Source: Pseudoclavibacter endophyticus
Lineage (GTDB): Bacteria > Actinomycetota > Actinomycetes > Actinomycetales > Microbacteriaceae
Direction: 5' to 3'
Length of the DNA: 64,000 nt
Assembly (NCBI RefSeq): GCF_008831085.1
Contig: NZ_WBJY01000001.1
Location: 1,364,001 to 1,428,000, forward strand
Shown here one piece after another: positions 52,409-61,221 of the stretch. A model generated the notes under the pieces. That model searched no databases, had not been told where the DNA came from, and saw only the letters and a program-made list of their open reading frames with translations. Position numbers and translations under genes: made by a program. Position 1 is the first letter of the stretch. The number at the start of each line of letters is the position of its first letter.

Positions 52409-52439
52409 TCCCCCCATCTCCACCAGCGGCAACGTGACG
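52409..52439 (+). repeat. attR: right copy of the 31-bp direct repeat
   Basis: Identical to 42236-42266. It carries a second copy of the last bases of the tmRNA gene, left behind by integration. Confidence 0.93.
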
Positions 52440-52442
52440 GTC

Positions 52443-52487
52443 AAGGCCCCGCCTTCCCTACTGCGAGTAGGGGAGGCGGGGCCTTTT
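52443..52487 (+). terminator. probable native ssrA terminator, displaced by the element
   Basis: AAGGCCCCGCC pairs with GGCGGGGCCTT, extended inward by TCCCTACT-like pairing, and ends in TTTT. It lies 3 bp after attR, so before integration it followed ssrA directly. Confidence 0.85.
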
Positions 52488-52584
52488 CGTTTCTCCGGAG
52501 CGCTGCGCGGCCCCTCGGTGTGAGAATGCCACGGCACTGCGGGCTCTGATGGTTCGCAGTCTCGCACCTGAATGGACGTTGTCC

Positions 52585-53340
52585 TTACGTTGCTCGAGAC
52601 TCGTTGAGCCGGCGCTCAAGTTTTTCGAGCGTTCGTCGTTGTTGCTCGTTGAGCAGGTCGGTCGCGTACTCCGCGAAGATGTCTGCCGTCGCGCTGATAT
52701 CAAGAGGTGGATCGGATGCTGCAAGCTCCTCGATGACGGAGGTGAAGTTGATCGCGACGCTGTCGATCAGCTCGGCGATGTCCTGCTCTGTGCTGTCGGG
52801 GCCGAGCCGCCCGAACCTCTCGGAGATGTCTGCCACCGCTGACGCGAGGTCGGGATTGCTGAGTCGTTTGTAGAAGCGGGTGATGTGCGGCAGCTGGTCC
52901 TCGCCGGCGAGGTGTGCCAGAAGCACGGCTTGGTCACGGTCGAACTTCGCCAGCTCCGGGGAGAGGCCGGCTGCGAACCCCGCGAGAAACGGAGCCAGCT
53001 CGGGCGGGAGGTCGGGCGCCGCGTCGCTATCGCGGATGCGGGCGATGATGTCGCGTTGCCTCGCAAGGTGTTCGATCCGCGTCGCCAGTTCCGCGTCCAG
53101 CTCGTCCAGCAGTTCCCCGGCGTCATTCTTGGTGTCATCGAGGAGGTCCGGCATCCGATGCAGCGGTATGCCGAGTGAGGCCAGGCGCTTGATCCGCAGG
53201 ACGCGGATCAGGTCGTGCACGTCGTACTCTCGGTAGCCGTTGCTGCGACGGTCGGGCTCGGCAAGGACACCGACCTGGTGGTAGTGCCGGAGCGCGCGGA
53301 CCGTCACTCCGGCGAGTCGAGCCAGCTGGCCGCTATGCAC
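52585..53340 (-). CDS. MerR family transcriptional regulator
   Basis: A 251-residue regulator with an N-terminal MerR helix-turn-helix (SGQLARLAGVTVRALRHYHQ, then VGVLAEPDRRSNGYREYD), a dimer coiled coil and a long C-terminal ligand domain like TipA-type multidrug sensors. Its start overlaps the end of the upstream MFS gene, so pump and regulator are co-transcribed. Likely ligand: a drug exported by that pump. Confidence 0.85.
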   Translation of the reverse strand: MHSGQLARLAGVTVRALRHYHQVGVLAEPDRRSNGYREYDVHDLIRVLRIKRLASLGIPLHRMPDLLDDTKNDAGELLDELDAELATRIEHLARQRDIIARIRDSDAAPDLPPELAPFLAGFAAGLSPELAKFDRDQAVLLAHLAGEDQLPHITRFYKRLSNPDLASAVADISERFGRLGPDSTEQDIAELIDSVAINFTSVIEELAASDPPLDISATADIFAEYATDLLNEQQRRTLEKLERRLNESRAT

Positions 53341-54589
53341 CCTCGACCACCACCGTCACGTCGCTCTCCGCCTGCACCGCGTTCGGCTCCAGATTACGCA
53401 GCGAGGGCGAGGCGAGACCGAGGACCAGGGCGACGAGCCACACTGCGGCGAGTGCAACCGCGGCGGCGTTCACCCCTGCATATTCGGTGAGGACCGCGGC
53501 CGCGACGATCCCGATCGGTGGGGCGGCGGTCATGATCGCGTTCTGCGTCCCCATGATCCGCCCGCGCATGTGCTCGGGAATGCGCTCGATCATGAGCACG
53601 CCCATAAGGCTTCCGAACAGCCCGCTGGAGAGCCCCACGACGAACGCACCCGCGAACACAAGCCACACCGACGGCAGGGCGGCGATGATCCCGAAGCCGA
53701 GCGTGCTACCGATCAACCCGGCAAGGAACCAAGCCCGCCGGCGGCCGCGCGTGCCTGCGACGGCGTAGAGCGTGCCGCCGATGAGCATTCCCGCGGCGAG
53801 GGCGGTGAGGACGAAGCCGAGCATTCCAGGTTGCTCGACGAGCGTGAAATAGACCGGCAGGATGAGCCCTTGTAGCGAGGCGAGCACGATGACCGAGGCG
53901 AGGCTGAGCGTGGTCGTCATGACCAGGAACCGACTGCGGAACAGCACCCGCCACCCGTCGCGGAGCTGCCCCCACCCGCTTCCGGTCCTGCCCACTGCCG
54001 CGCCGTCCGCTGCGACGATCGCACCGACGTGGTGCGGGATGAGCAGTGTCAGCAGGGCGGCGGCCAGTGAGGTGGCCGCGGTGATCCACAACACCGTGGA
54101 CCCGTCGAACAGCACCATGAGCGTCCCCGCCGCCGCAGGTCCGAGCAGGAGGGCGACTGCGCCCAGTGCCTCCCGGATGCCCATGAGCCGCTCCGACGCG
54201 ATCCCGCCGTGCCGAACGATCGCCGGCAGCAGCGCGTCCCTCGCGGTCATGCCAGGCACGTCGCCGAGGGAGCCGATGATGCCGAACAGGACGAACCAGC
54301 CCAGGCTCAGTCCGGAGAGCAGGTCGACCAGCGGCAGAGCTGCGACCGACGCGGCCGACACAAGATCGGTCACGACCGATGACGTGCGCCGGTTGATCCG
54401 GTCGATCACCACGCCCATCAGCAGGCCGGCGAGCACCGCCGGGATCGCGGTCGCCGCCGCGACCGTCCCCGCGCCGAGCGCGCTGCCCGTGACCTGCAAC
54501 ACGATCAGCGGCAGCGCGATCCCCGCGATCGAGTTCCCCAGCAGGGACAGCAGATAGGACGCGAGGTACGCAACTGGAACGAGCTTCAT
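53333..54589 (-). CDS. MFS transporter, drug-efflux type
   Basis: A 418-residue, twelve-span major facilitator. The loop between spans 2 and 3 reads GVVIDRINRRTSSVVTDLVS, the MFS motif A position, and other spans match the MFS_3/enterobactin-exporter-like group. The stop region overlaps the MerR gene by 8 bp. Efflux of a toxic compound sensed by the regulator is inferred. Confidence 0.82.
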   Translation of the reverse strand: MKLVPVAYLASYLLSLLGNSIAGIALPLIVLQVTGSALGAGTVAAATAIPAVLAGLLMGVVIDRINRRTSSVVTDLVSAASVAALPLVDLLSGLSLGWFVLFGIIGSLGDVPGMTARDALLPAIVRHGGIASERLMGIREALGAVALLLGPAAAGTLMVLFDGSTVLWITAATSLAAALLTLLIPHHVGAIVAADGAAVGRTGSGWGQLRDGWRVLFRSRFLVMTTTLSLASVIVLASLQGLILPVYFTLVEQPGMLGFVLTALAAGMLIGGTLYAVAGTRGRRRAWFLAGLIGSTLGFGIIAALPSVWLVFAGAFVVGLSSGLFGSLMGVLMIERIPEHMRGRIMGTQNAIMTAAPPIGIVAAAVLTEYAGVNAAAVALAAVWLVALVLGLASPSLRNLEPNAVQAESDVTVVVEGA

Positions 54590-54733
54590 GCATCCAGTGA
54601 GAACGATGACGTAGGGGCGGGGTCAAGCAGGCCGTCGTGCCAACTTCAGAGAGCATCGAACTCGACGCGTCCTCGCTAGGCGCATCCGGCGCCGGATCGA
54701 GGCCGGGCGGACACGTCGCTGGGCGGCGTGATG

Positions 54734-54761
54734 TGGCCAGGGTCTGGCCAAGAGCTGGCCA
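54734..54761. repeat. three TGGCCA hexamers at 11-bp spacing
   Basis: Copies at 54734-54739, 54745-54750 and 54756-54761, each one helical turn apart, about 145-170 bp upstream of the MFS start. No other feature was seen in 54590-55000 and no ORF there is supported. Confidence 0.5.
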
Positions 54762-55006
54762 AATCTCATGCCACGTACCCCATCCGCGTCACCGGGGGTG
54801 AACCTTCGATGTCGCCGCTTCACCCCAACATCCGAGCCGAAACCCGGTACGACTGATCGCGGAAACGTGCAGTGATCTGGTGATTTGAACGCGAGCGTCG
54901 TCGTGCGGGAATGTTGAGCGGCTCGTTCGTGCACCCTGACGGTCCCTACGGCCGATGCCCACCCGCGAGGACCTACCATCGTCCTGTTTCCTTCTCGCAG
55001 GAAACT

Positions 55007-55041
55007 TGAGGCGGCGCATACTGGGGAGTAGCGCCGCCTCA
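55007..55041. other. 11-bp perfect hairpin in the 54.6-55.2 kb gap
   Basis: TGAGGCGGCGC (55007-55017) and GCGCCGCCTCA (55031-55041) pair around a 13-nt loop (ATACTGGGGAGTA). It could be a terminator or operator. A 10-bp palindrome CCGCATGCGG follows at 55115-55124. The gap otherwise holds no supported gene. Confidence 0.5.
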
Positions 55042-55203
55042 CCCCGTTGGTCGTGTTCGCCGTGGAGCACAACTCCTTGACTGGGCGAAGCTGGCCGATG
55101 CGGACGGAATGTGTCCGCATGCGGTCCGACACTGGAGGCACACGCGAACGGCGGGGAGCATCCGGCTCCCCGGGCAACCGGTCGCACGTCGAACGGAGTC
55201 ACC

Positions 55204-55800
55204 ATGGGGTTCCTCGCACCTGAAGTCACGACCGAGCACGACGCCCTCGCGTCGTTCCTCGAGCAGCAAGCGGCGCAGTTGCGCCTTGCGGCGCTCGACC
55301 TGACCGACGGGCAGGCGCGTCAGGCGCCGCTCCCGAGCTCGCTGTCGATCTCCGGGCTCCTCACGCACGTTGCGCAGGTGCTCGCGGGGTGGCTCGAGCG
55401 CGTGCGCGTGGCGCCCGCCGATGTCGGCTGGAACGAACTCGCGGTGCTGGGTGACGAGCTCGGGCTCGGCGACGGAATGTACTCGGGTCAAGAGGTGCCC
55501 GACCTCGCGCTCGACCAGATCCTCGAGATCTACGATCGGGCGGCCTCGCGAATCCGTCCCATCATCGAGGCGGCCGACCTTGACGCGCGCGTTCCCGTGC
55601 CCGACGCCCCGTGGTTCCCCGACGATCTCGAGTCGTGGAACGCCCGGTGGGTGTGCAACCACCTCATCGCCGAGGTCGCTCGCCACGTGGGCCATGCCGA
55701 CGTCATTCGTGAAGCGATCGACGGCGAAATCGCGTACTCGCTGAATGCGCGCGCCGAGGGCGAGAGCTTCGACTGGGCCGAGTACACGGCGGACGAGTGA
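55204..55800 (+). CDS. DinB-like (DUF664) family protein
   Basis: A 198-residue four-helix-bundle protein of the DinB/mycothiol-dependent superfamily: EHDALASFLEQQAAQLRLAA, SISGLLTHVAQVLAGWLERV and NHLIAEVARHVGHADVIREA. The histidines in THVAQV and ARHVGHAD are at the usual metal-ligand positions. The ATG at 55204 has a GGAG site. Activity could be a thiol transferase; unproven. Confidence 0.8.
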   Translation: MGFLAPEVTTEHDALASFLEQQAAQLRLAALDLTDGQARQAPLPSSLSISGLLTHVAQVLAGWLERVRVAPADVGWNELAVLGDELGLGDGMYSGQEVPDLALDQILEIYDRAASRIRPIIEAADLDARVPVPDAPWFPDDLESWNARWVCNHLIAEVARHVGHADVIREAIDGEIAYSLNARAEGESFDWAEYTADE

Positions 55801-55849
55801 GCGAACCGGGCTCGCGGTGCCCGCCGCGCGGCTCGGGCAGACTGGTCGC

Positions 55850-56266
55850 GTGAAGATCGACGATACCGACCGGTGCCCGTGCCTGAGCGGTGACCCGTAT
55901 GGGCGGTGCTGCGGGCTCGTGCACCGGGGCGAGCGGGTCGCCCCAACCGCCGAGGCGCTCATGCGATCGCGGTATTCGGCGTTCGTTGCCCTCGACGGCG
56001 ACTACCTGAAGCGATCGTGGCATCCATCCACGCGCCCGGGCTCGCTCAGCCTCGACCCGGACACGCGGTGTCTTCGGCTCGACATCGTGCGAACGTGGGC
56101 CGGTGGCCCGTTCGACGACGCGGGCGAGGTCGAGTTCCGCGCGATTGCGCGTGATGCCGACGGTCGATACGTGTTGCACGAGGTGAGCACGTTCACGCGA
56201 GAGGGTGGCGAGTGGTTCTATGTCGACGGCGTCCAGATGCCGGGGGAGCCCGGGCAGCCCTCGTGA
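55850..56266 (+). CDS. YchJ family protein (UPF0225)
   Basis: A 138-residue protein with the N-terminal SEC-C-like cysteine motif (CPCLSGDPYGRCCGLVHRGE) and the family segment ALMRSRYSAFVALDGDYLKR SW-type body. Members have an NTF2-like fold and unknown function. The GTG at 55850 puts the cysteine motif at the very start, as in the family. Confidence 0.82.
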   Translation: MKIDDTDRCPCLSGDPYGRCCGLVHRGERVAPTAEALMRSRYSAFVALDGDYLKRSWHPSTRPGSLSLDPDTRCLRLDIVRTWAGGPFDDAGEVEFRAIARDADGRYVLHEVSTFTREGGEWFYVDGVQMPGEPGQPS

Positions 56267-56320
56267 CGCCACCTTCGTCGGCTCCTCTGTGGGGGCAGGC
56301 GATCGATGCGCAGGTGGCGC

Positions 56321-57538
56321 CTACCCGAAAAGCCGCTCCGTGGCGAGGCGCGCGCCCGCGGTGAGTGACTCGAGCTTCGCGACCGCGATCGACGGGTGCA
56401 GGCGGCCGCCAAGGCCGCAGTCGGTCGAGGCGATCACGTTTTCGCGGCCGACGACGCTCGCGAACTGCTCGATCCGGTCGGCGACGAGCTCGGGATGCTC
56501 CACCGTGTTCGTGGAGTGCGAGACGACGCCCGGCATGATGCGCTTGCCCTCGGGGAGCGGGTGGTCGCGCCACACCTTCCACTCGTGCGCGTGCCGGCCG
56601 TTGGCGGCCTCGAACGTGTAGGCGCCGGCGTTGATCGTGAGCACCTGATCGACGATGTGCTTGAACTCGATGTCGGTCGTGTGCGGCCCGTGCCACGACC
56701 CCCAGCACAGGTGGAACCGCACCTGCTCCTGCGGAATCCCGCGTAGCGCGTGGTTGAGCGCATCGACGCGAAGCTGCGTGAACGCCAGGTAGTCCTCGAC
56801 CGTGGGTTCGGGGTTCACCTGATCCCAGCTCTCGGCGATCGAGGGGTCGTCGATCTGCACCGTCAGCCCTGCGTCAGTGATGGCGAGGTACTCCTCGCGC
56901 AGCACGTCGGCCATGGCGAACAGCAGCTCCTCATCGGTGCCGTAGTACTCGTTCGTGATCCGCGCCGCCGACCCTGGGCTGATGGCGGCCACGAATCCTT
57001 CAGGGGCGTCCGACTGCGCCAGCGCCGCCGTCAGGTTGCGCACGTCCTCCTGCACCGCCTCGTGTCCGGTATAGCTGATCGGACCCGTGATCTTGGGCTG
57101 CACCGTCGAGCGCCGGTGAGCGAGCACGCCGCTCGTCGGGTCCTCGTAGGCGTCGCGGAACCTCGTGCGGTCGCGGCGGTCCGAGAAGGACGTCAGCCGG
57201 ATCTTCCCAGGCTCGGAGCGGATTTGCTCGTTCGTCGCCCAGCGGTCCTCGTCGCTCGGCGTGAGCCCGCCGATGCGCGAGAACGAGTAGTTCCACCATG
57301 CCCCGTAGTCGAGGGCCGAGGGCATGATGTGCCCGAACTCGCCGTCGTTGACGATGTCGATGCCGATGCGCCGCTGGCGCGCGACGATGTCGCTCACGAA
57401 GGCGGGGAGCTGCGCCGTGAGCTCCTCCCACGTCGACTCGCCGTCGGCGTACCGGCGATTCGCCTCGATGAGCTCGGGCGTGCGGGGCAGCGAGCCGACG
57501 TGCGTCGTCTGAATGTGGTCAGTGTTGGCGGAGGTCAT
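56321..57538 (-). CDS. cobalamin-independent methionine synthase-like (MetE C-domain) enzyme
   Basis: A 405-residue TIM-barrel protein of the UROD/MetE superfamily, COG0620 type. The N-terminal QTTHVGSLPRTPELIEANRR and the zinc site FHLCWGSWHGPH with a later Cys in ASTDCGLGGRLHPS are typical. It lacks the MetE N-terminal domain, like the short stand-alone homologues. Methyl or alkyl transfer to a thiol is expected, but the substrates are unknown. ATG at 57538 with GAAGGGA. Confidence 0.8.
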   Translation of the reverse strand: MTSANTDHIQTTHVGSLPRTPELIEANRRYADGESTWEELTAQLPAFVSDIVARQRRIGIDIVNDGEFGHIMPSALDYGAWWNYSFSRIGGLTPSDEDRWATNEQIRSEPGKIRLTSFSDRRDRTRFRDAYEDPTSGVLAHRRSTVQPKITGPISYTGHEAVQEDVRNLTAALAQSDAPEGFVAAISPGSAARITNEYYGTDEELLFAMADVLREEYLAITDAGLTVQIDDPSIAESWDQVNPEPTVEDYLAFTQLRVDALNHALRGIPQEQVRFHLCWGSWHGPHTTDIEFKHIVDQVLTINAGAYTFEAANGRHAHEWKVWRDHPLPEGKRIMPGVVSHSTNTVEHPELVADRIEQFASVVGRENVIASTDCGLGGRLHPSIAVAKLESLTAGARLATERLFG

Positions 57539-57762
57539 TCCGGTCCCTTCGAGCGTGCGCGATCGGACCAAGTATTCCGGATGCCCACCGTCGCGCGAAT
57601 TGTGCGGCCTCCTGTGACGATGGACGTCCTCGGCCGATGGTCGTCGCCCCTCAACGCTGGTGAGAGGTCCACGGCATCCGATACCCTGTTCGCGTAAAGA
57701 ACAACCGTTCATGAAGCGAACGCCTGACCGCGCCGACGCGGCCGTACGAACCTGGAGGCCCT

Positions 57763-58497
57763 GTGATCGACAAGACGACACCGACGGTCGAGGAAGCGCT
57801 GGCCGACATCGCCGACGGCTCGACGATTCTCATCGGCGGGTTCGGCCTCGCGGGCCAGCCCGTCGAGCTGATCGATGGGCTCATCGAGCACGGCGCCGGC
57901 GAGCTGACGATCGTGAACAACAATGCGGGCAATGGTGACACGGGCCTCGCGGCCCTGCTCAAGGCGGGCCGTGTCCGCAAGATCATCTGCTCGTTCCCGC
58001 GGCAGAGCGATTCGTGGGTGTTCGATGAGCTCTACCGCGCGGGCAAGATCGAGCTCGAGCTCGTGCCGCAGGGCAACCTTGCCGAGCGCATCCGCGCCGC
58101 GGGCGCGGGCGTCGGCGCATTCTTCACGCCGACAGGTGTAGGCACGCCGCTCGCCGAGGGCAAGGAATCGCGCGTCATCGACGGCCGGGAGTACGTGCTC
58201 GAGTACCCGATCCGGGGTGACGTCGCCATCGTCTCCGCCTACAAGGCCGACCGGTGGGGCAACCTCGTCTACCGCAAGACGGCCCGGAACTTCGGCCCCA
58301 TCATGGTCGCGGCCGCGACGACCTCGATCGTGCAGGTCGACGAGGTCGTCGAGCTCGGAGCCCTTGACCCCGAGGCCATCGTGACGCCAGGTATCTTCGT
58401 CGACCGCGTCGTGCCCGTCGGCGAGCGCGCGTGGCTGCGCGATGGCGAATTCGTCCCGAACTTCAACGCGCCGGCTGACAACGCAGCCGCCGAATAA
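57763..58497 (+). CDS. pcaI: 3-oxoadipate CoA-transferase subunit A
   Basis: With PcaJ it moves CoA from succinyl-CoA to 3-oxoadipate at the end of the beta-ketoadipate pathway for aromatic compounds. The 244 residues include the GGFGLAGQPVELIDGLI glycine loop and the NNNAGNGDTGLAALLKAGRV segment. GTG start behind GGAGG. The alternative is another succinyl-CoA:3-ketoacid transferase (ScoA); the adjacent IclR regulator favours pca. Confidence 0.82.
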   Translation: MIDKTTPTVEEALADIADGSTILIGGFGLAGQPVELIDGLIEHGAGELTIVNNNAGNGDTGLAALLKAGRVRKIICSFPRQSDSWVFDELYRAGKIELELVPQGNLAERIRAAGAGVGAFFTPTGVGTPLAEGKESRVIDGREYVLEYPIRGDVAIVSAYKADRWGNLVYRKTARNFGPIMVAAATTSIVQVDEVVELGALDPEAIVTPGIFVDRVVPVGERAWLRDGEFVPNFNAPADNAAAE

Positions 58498-58517
58498 GGC
58501 CGAGGAGCAGCAACGAC

Positions 58518-59210
58518 ATGGCAACGCGAATCACCCGCGACGAGCTGGCCGCTCGCATCGCCCGCGACATCCCAGAAGGCTCGATCGTCAACCTCGGCAT
58601 CGGCGCGCCAACGCTCGTCGCCAATCACCTGCCACCGGGCGAAGAGATCATCCTGCACACCGAGAACGGGATGCTCGGCATGGGCAGGGCCCCCGAGGCC
58701 GGCCACGAAGACCCCGACCTCATGAACGCCGGCAAGCAGCCCGTGACCGAGCTCGCCGGCAGCGCGTACTTCCACCACGCCGACTCGTTCGGCATGATGC
58801 GCGGGGGACACCTCGATGTGTGCGTGCTCGGTGCCTTCCAGGTCGCCGAGAACGGCGACCTCGCGAACTGGGCAACCGGCGCGCCCGACGCCATTCCCGC
58901 CGTCGGGGGTGCCATGGACCTCGCGATCGGCGCGAAGTCGGTCTACGTCATGACGGACCTGCTGACGAAGAAGGGCGAGTCGAAGCTCGTCGAGGCCTGC
59001 ACCTACCCGCTCACGGGTGTGCGCTGTGTGCGTCGCGTGTACACCGACCACGCCGTCTTCGACGTGACGCCCGACGGCTTCCGCGTGCGCGAGGTGTTCG
59101 GCGACACGACCGTCGATGAGCTCGAAGAGCTCACGGGCCTTCGCCTTGGGGACGGGGCGCCCGGCGACACCGCGGTCGATGACGTGCCCGCCGGTCACGA
59201 TCGCCCATGA
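58518..59210 (+). CDS. pcaJ: 3-oxoadipate CoA-transferase subunit B
   Basis: The catalytic subunit with the active-site glutamate in LHTENGMLGMG, which forms the CoA thioester intermediate. The 230 residues also show VNLGIGAPTLVANHLP and GAMDLAIGAKSVYVMT. It lies 20 bp after pcaI and its stop overlaps the regulator start. Confidence 0.85.
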   Translation: MATRITRDELAARIARDIPEGSIVNLGIGAPTLVANHLPPGEEIILHTENGMLGMGRAPEAGHEDPDLMNAGKQPVTELAGSAYFHHADSFGMMRGGHLDVCVLGAFQVAENGDLANWATGAPDAIPAVGGAMDLAIGAKSVYVMTDLLTKKGESKLVEACTYPLTGVRCVRRVYTDHAVFDVTPDGFRVREVFGDTTVDELEELTGLRLGDGAPGDTAVDDVPAGHDRP

Positions 59211-60019
59211 CCGAACCGCGCGAGCCCGGCGATGAGTTCGTCCAGGCCCTCGCGCGCGGGCTCGACGTGATTCGCGCGTTCGACGCCTCGCATCCCCGTG
59301 GCACGCTCAGTGATGTTGCGCGGCGTACTGGGCTGAGCCGGGCAACCGTTCGGCGATCGTTGAAGACCCTTGTCGGCATGGGGTACGCGACACAGTACGA
59401 CGACCAGTACGCGCTGACGCCGCGCGTGCTCGAGCTCGGCTTCAGCTATCTGTCGTCGCTCGGTCTCTCCGAGGTCGTCGAGCCGCACCTCAGGGCGCTC
59501 TCCGCCGAGGTGGGAGAGTCAGTGAACGCCGGCATCCTCGACGCCGACCGCGTCGTCTATGTCGCCAGGGTCTCGACGCGCCGACTCATGCGCATCCACG
59601 TGTCGGTCGGCACGAGGCTGCCCGCCGCGTGGACCTCCATGGGCCGCACGTTGCTCGCCGCGCTGCCGCCGGACGAGGCCTCACGCCTCATCGCCGTGGG
59701 CCCCGACGGGCAACCGACCCCCGTGGCTGCCGCCGCCCGCGTGGAGCGGGCCCTCGAGCGGGTGCGGCGCGATGGCTACGCACTCGTCGACCAGGAGCTC
59801 GAGCCGGGGCTGCGCTCGATCGCGGTTCCCGTGCTCGCCCCCGATGGCACGCTCGCGTGCGCCGTGAACGTCGCGACGTCGGCCGCGACGACCGATCGCC
59901 GGCTCCTGGAGGGGCCCATACTCGCCGCGCTCCGCCGCACAGCGACGCAGGTCGAAACCGACCTCGATTCGATCGCCGGGCCGCCGGCGCGCTCGGCCCA
60001 GCGCGGGGAGGCTGGCTAG
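59207..60019 (+). CDS. pcaR: IclR family regulator, PcaR/PobR type
   Basis: A 270-residue IclR protein: winged helix (SDVARRTGLSRATVRRSLKT), then an effector domain with TSMGRTLLAALPPDEASRLI, close to the PcaR/PcaU group. It is translationally coupled to pcaJ, a usual place for PcaR, which responds to 3-oxoadipate or protocatechuate. The thiolase gene pcaF and the ring-cleavage genes are not in the window. Confidence 0.85.
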   Translation: MTEPREPGDEFVQALARGLDVIRAFDASHPRGTLSDVARRTGLSRATVRRSLKTLVGMGYATQYDDQYALTPRVLELGFSYLSSLGLSEVVEPHLRALSAEVGESVNAGILDADRVVYVARVSTRRLMRIHVSVGTRLPAAWTSMGRTLLAALPPDEASRLIAVGPDGQPTPVAAAARVERALERVRRDGYALVDQELEPGLRSIAVPVLAPDGTLACAVNVATSAATTDRRLLEGPILAALRRTATQVETDLDSIAGPPARSAQRGEAG

Positions 60020-60606
60020 CGCCGTGAATCCTGCGCCGAGCCCGTCGTCGGTTCCCCGTCGCGCGGCGTGACGACGCACATGATCTCGCGGTCGTTCATG
60101 TTCTCCCACGTGCTCTCGCTCGGGGTGATGTACTGGTAGGAGTATGACGAGTTGCTCGGGTTGGAGCCGACGTAATTCTGAAATGCGTTGTTGCAGACGT
60201 CTTCGGCGAACTCGAGCACGGCGTCGTCGCCGGGGAACTCGTCGCCCTCCATGATCGTCACGTAGTAGGCCTCGTAGAGGTGTGGCACCTCGCACGACGA
60301 GAAGAGCGTCGCGAAGCCCTCGGTTTCGCCGTCGTCGAAGCAGTCGCCCACCTTGAGATCGAAGTAGTTCGTCTGCTGGCCATCCTCGGCGGGCGTATCG
60401 GTGGGTCCGTCGGTAGACGGGGTGTCGGTGAACTCGCCACCCGTCGTCGGGTCGGGCTCTGCCGTCTCGGTCGGCGTCGGGGTCGGCGCGGGGGCGCCAC
60501 CGTCGGTGAGCGTCGTCACGAGCGTGCACCCGGCCAGACCGGTGAGACCGATCGCGGCGACGGCGAGGGAAGCTACGGCGCGAGTGGAAGCGTTCTTGAA
60601 CGGCAT
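60016..60606 (-). CDS. septum-formation-domain lipoprotein
   Basis: A 196-residue exported lipoprotein (lipobox LAGC) with a Thr/Pro/Asp-rich linker and a C-terminal septum-formation domain: NYFDLKVGDCFDD, SSCEVPHLYEAYYVT, EFAEDVCNNAFQNYVG and DREIMCVVTP. Four cysteines of the fold are present. The ATG at 60606 has a GGGAGA site. It is one of three tandem paralogues. Confidence 0.8.
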   Translation of the reverse strand: MPFKNASTRAVASLAVAAIGLTGLAGCTLVTTLTDGGAPAPTPTPTETAEPDPTTGGEFTDTPSTDGPTDTPAEDGQQTNYFDLKVGDCFDDGETEGFATLFSSCEVPHLYEAYYVTIMEGDEFPGDDAVLEFAEDVCNNAFQNYVGSNPSNSSYSYQYITPSESTWENMNDREIMCVVTPRDGEPTTGSAQDSRR

Positions 60607-60753
60607 GGCGTTCTCCCGGTGACGGCGGCGGCACGGTCGAGCCGCGGGTGGAAACGTACCGCTCATGCTAGCCGCCGGTATGCCGCCGCTCATCGCACCA
60701 GCGTCGTGCCCGCCTCCACCTCTCGGGGGACACGCGGGGGAGAGGAGCCCGGG

Positions 60754-61221
60754 TCACGCGGCGGCTGAGCCGCCCCTCGCCGCTCCGTCGGCCGGCATGA
60801 CGACGCAGACGACTGCGCGGTCGTCTTCCGTCATCCAGCTGTCCTCGGTCGGGCCCAGGAACATCGAGGCGTAGTCGGCGTTCTGAGACACCGGCTGTCC
60901 GGTGAAGACCTGAAACTGTTCGTCGCAGACCTCGTTCGCCCTGCGCTGGACGACGTCGTCACCGGGGAACGTGTCGCCGTCGAGCTCCTCGACGTGGTGC
61001 GCCTCGAAGAGGTGCTCCGCGGAGCAGTCCGGGTACACGAGCGCCGTCGTGAACTCCGCGTCGGTGTCGAAGCAGTCCCCCGCCTCGAGTTGGGTGATCG
61101 GCTTCTCCACGGGGCTGGTGTCGGCGGCCTGCGCGCAGCCGGCGAGCGCCGCGCCGGCTGCGGCGACGGAGACGGCGGTCGCGAGGGTGCGCACGGCGCG
61201 AGTCCGGCCCCCGTCACGCAC
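60754..61221 (-). CDS. septum-formation-domain lipoprotein
   Basis: A 155-residue lipoprotein (lipobox ALAGC) with the same domain: LEAGDCFDTDAEFTTALVYP, SAEHLFEAHHVEELDGD, NEVCDEQFQVFTG and DRAVVCVVMPAD. The GTG at 61221 overlaps the upstream paralogue's stop and has a GGAGG site, so the two are coupled. The short linker distinguishes it from the other copies. Confidence 0.75.
   Translation of the reverse strand: MRDGGRTRAVRTLATAVSVAAAGAALAGCAQAADTSPVEKPITQLEAGDCFDTDAEFTTALVYPDCSAEHLFEAHHVEELDGDTFPGDDVVQRRANEVCDEQFQVFTGQPVSQNADYASMFLGPTEDSWMTEDDRAVVCVVMPADGAARGGSAAA

Larger units (their letters stand above)
42236..52439. mobile_element. ~10.2-kb integrated element in ssrA, phage-satellite (PICI)-like
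   Basis: Bounded by perfect 31-bp repeats, with a tyrosine integrase as the first gene inside attL. Order: integrase; HTH regulator (minus strand); operator/promoter region; excisionase-like gene; several coupled unknown ORFs; RepA-like ATPase; small zinc-site protein; WhiB-like protein; more unknowns; P27-type terminase small-subunit candidate; three small autonomous units at the right end. There is no capsid, portal, tail, lysis, large-terminase, relaxase, RepSA or FtsK/TraSA gene. That gene set fits a phage-inducible island; a decayed prophage or another integrative element is the alternative. Boundaries are certain, class is inferred. Confidence 0.8.

Noticed and set aside
42236..52439. 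Complete temperate prophage
   Set aside because: No portal, capsid, tail, lysis or large-terminase gene, and only 10.2 kb.
42236..52439. Actinomycete integrative conjugative element (AICE)
   Set aside because: No FtsK/TraSA-type translocase, RepSA or prim-pol gene is present.
54623..55177. Minus-strand open frames in the 54.6-55.2 kb gap
   Set aside because: Products are Arg/Pro-rich without domains and lack ribosome sites; the region looks noncoding.
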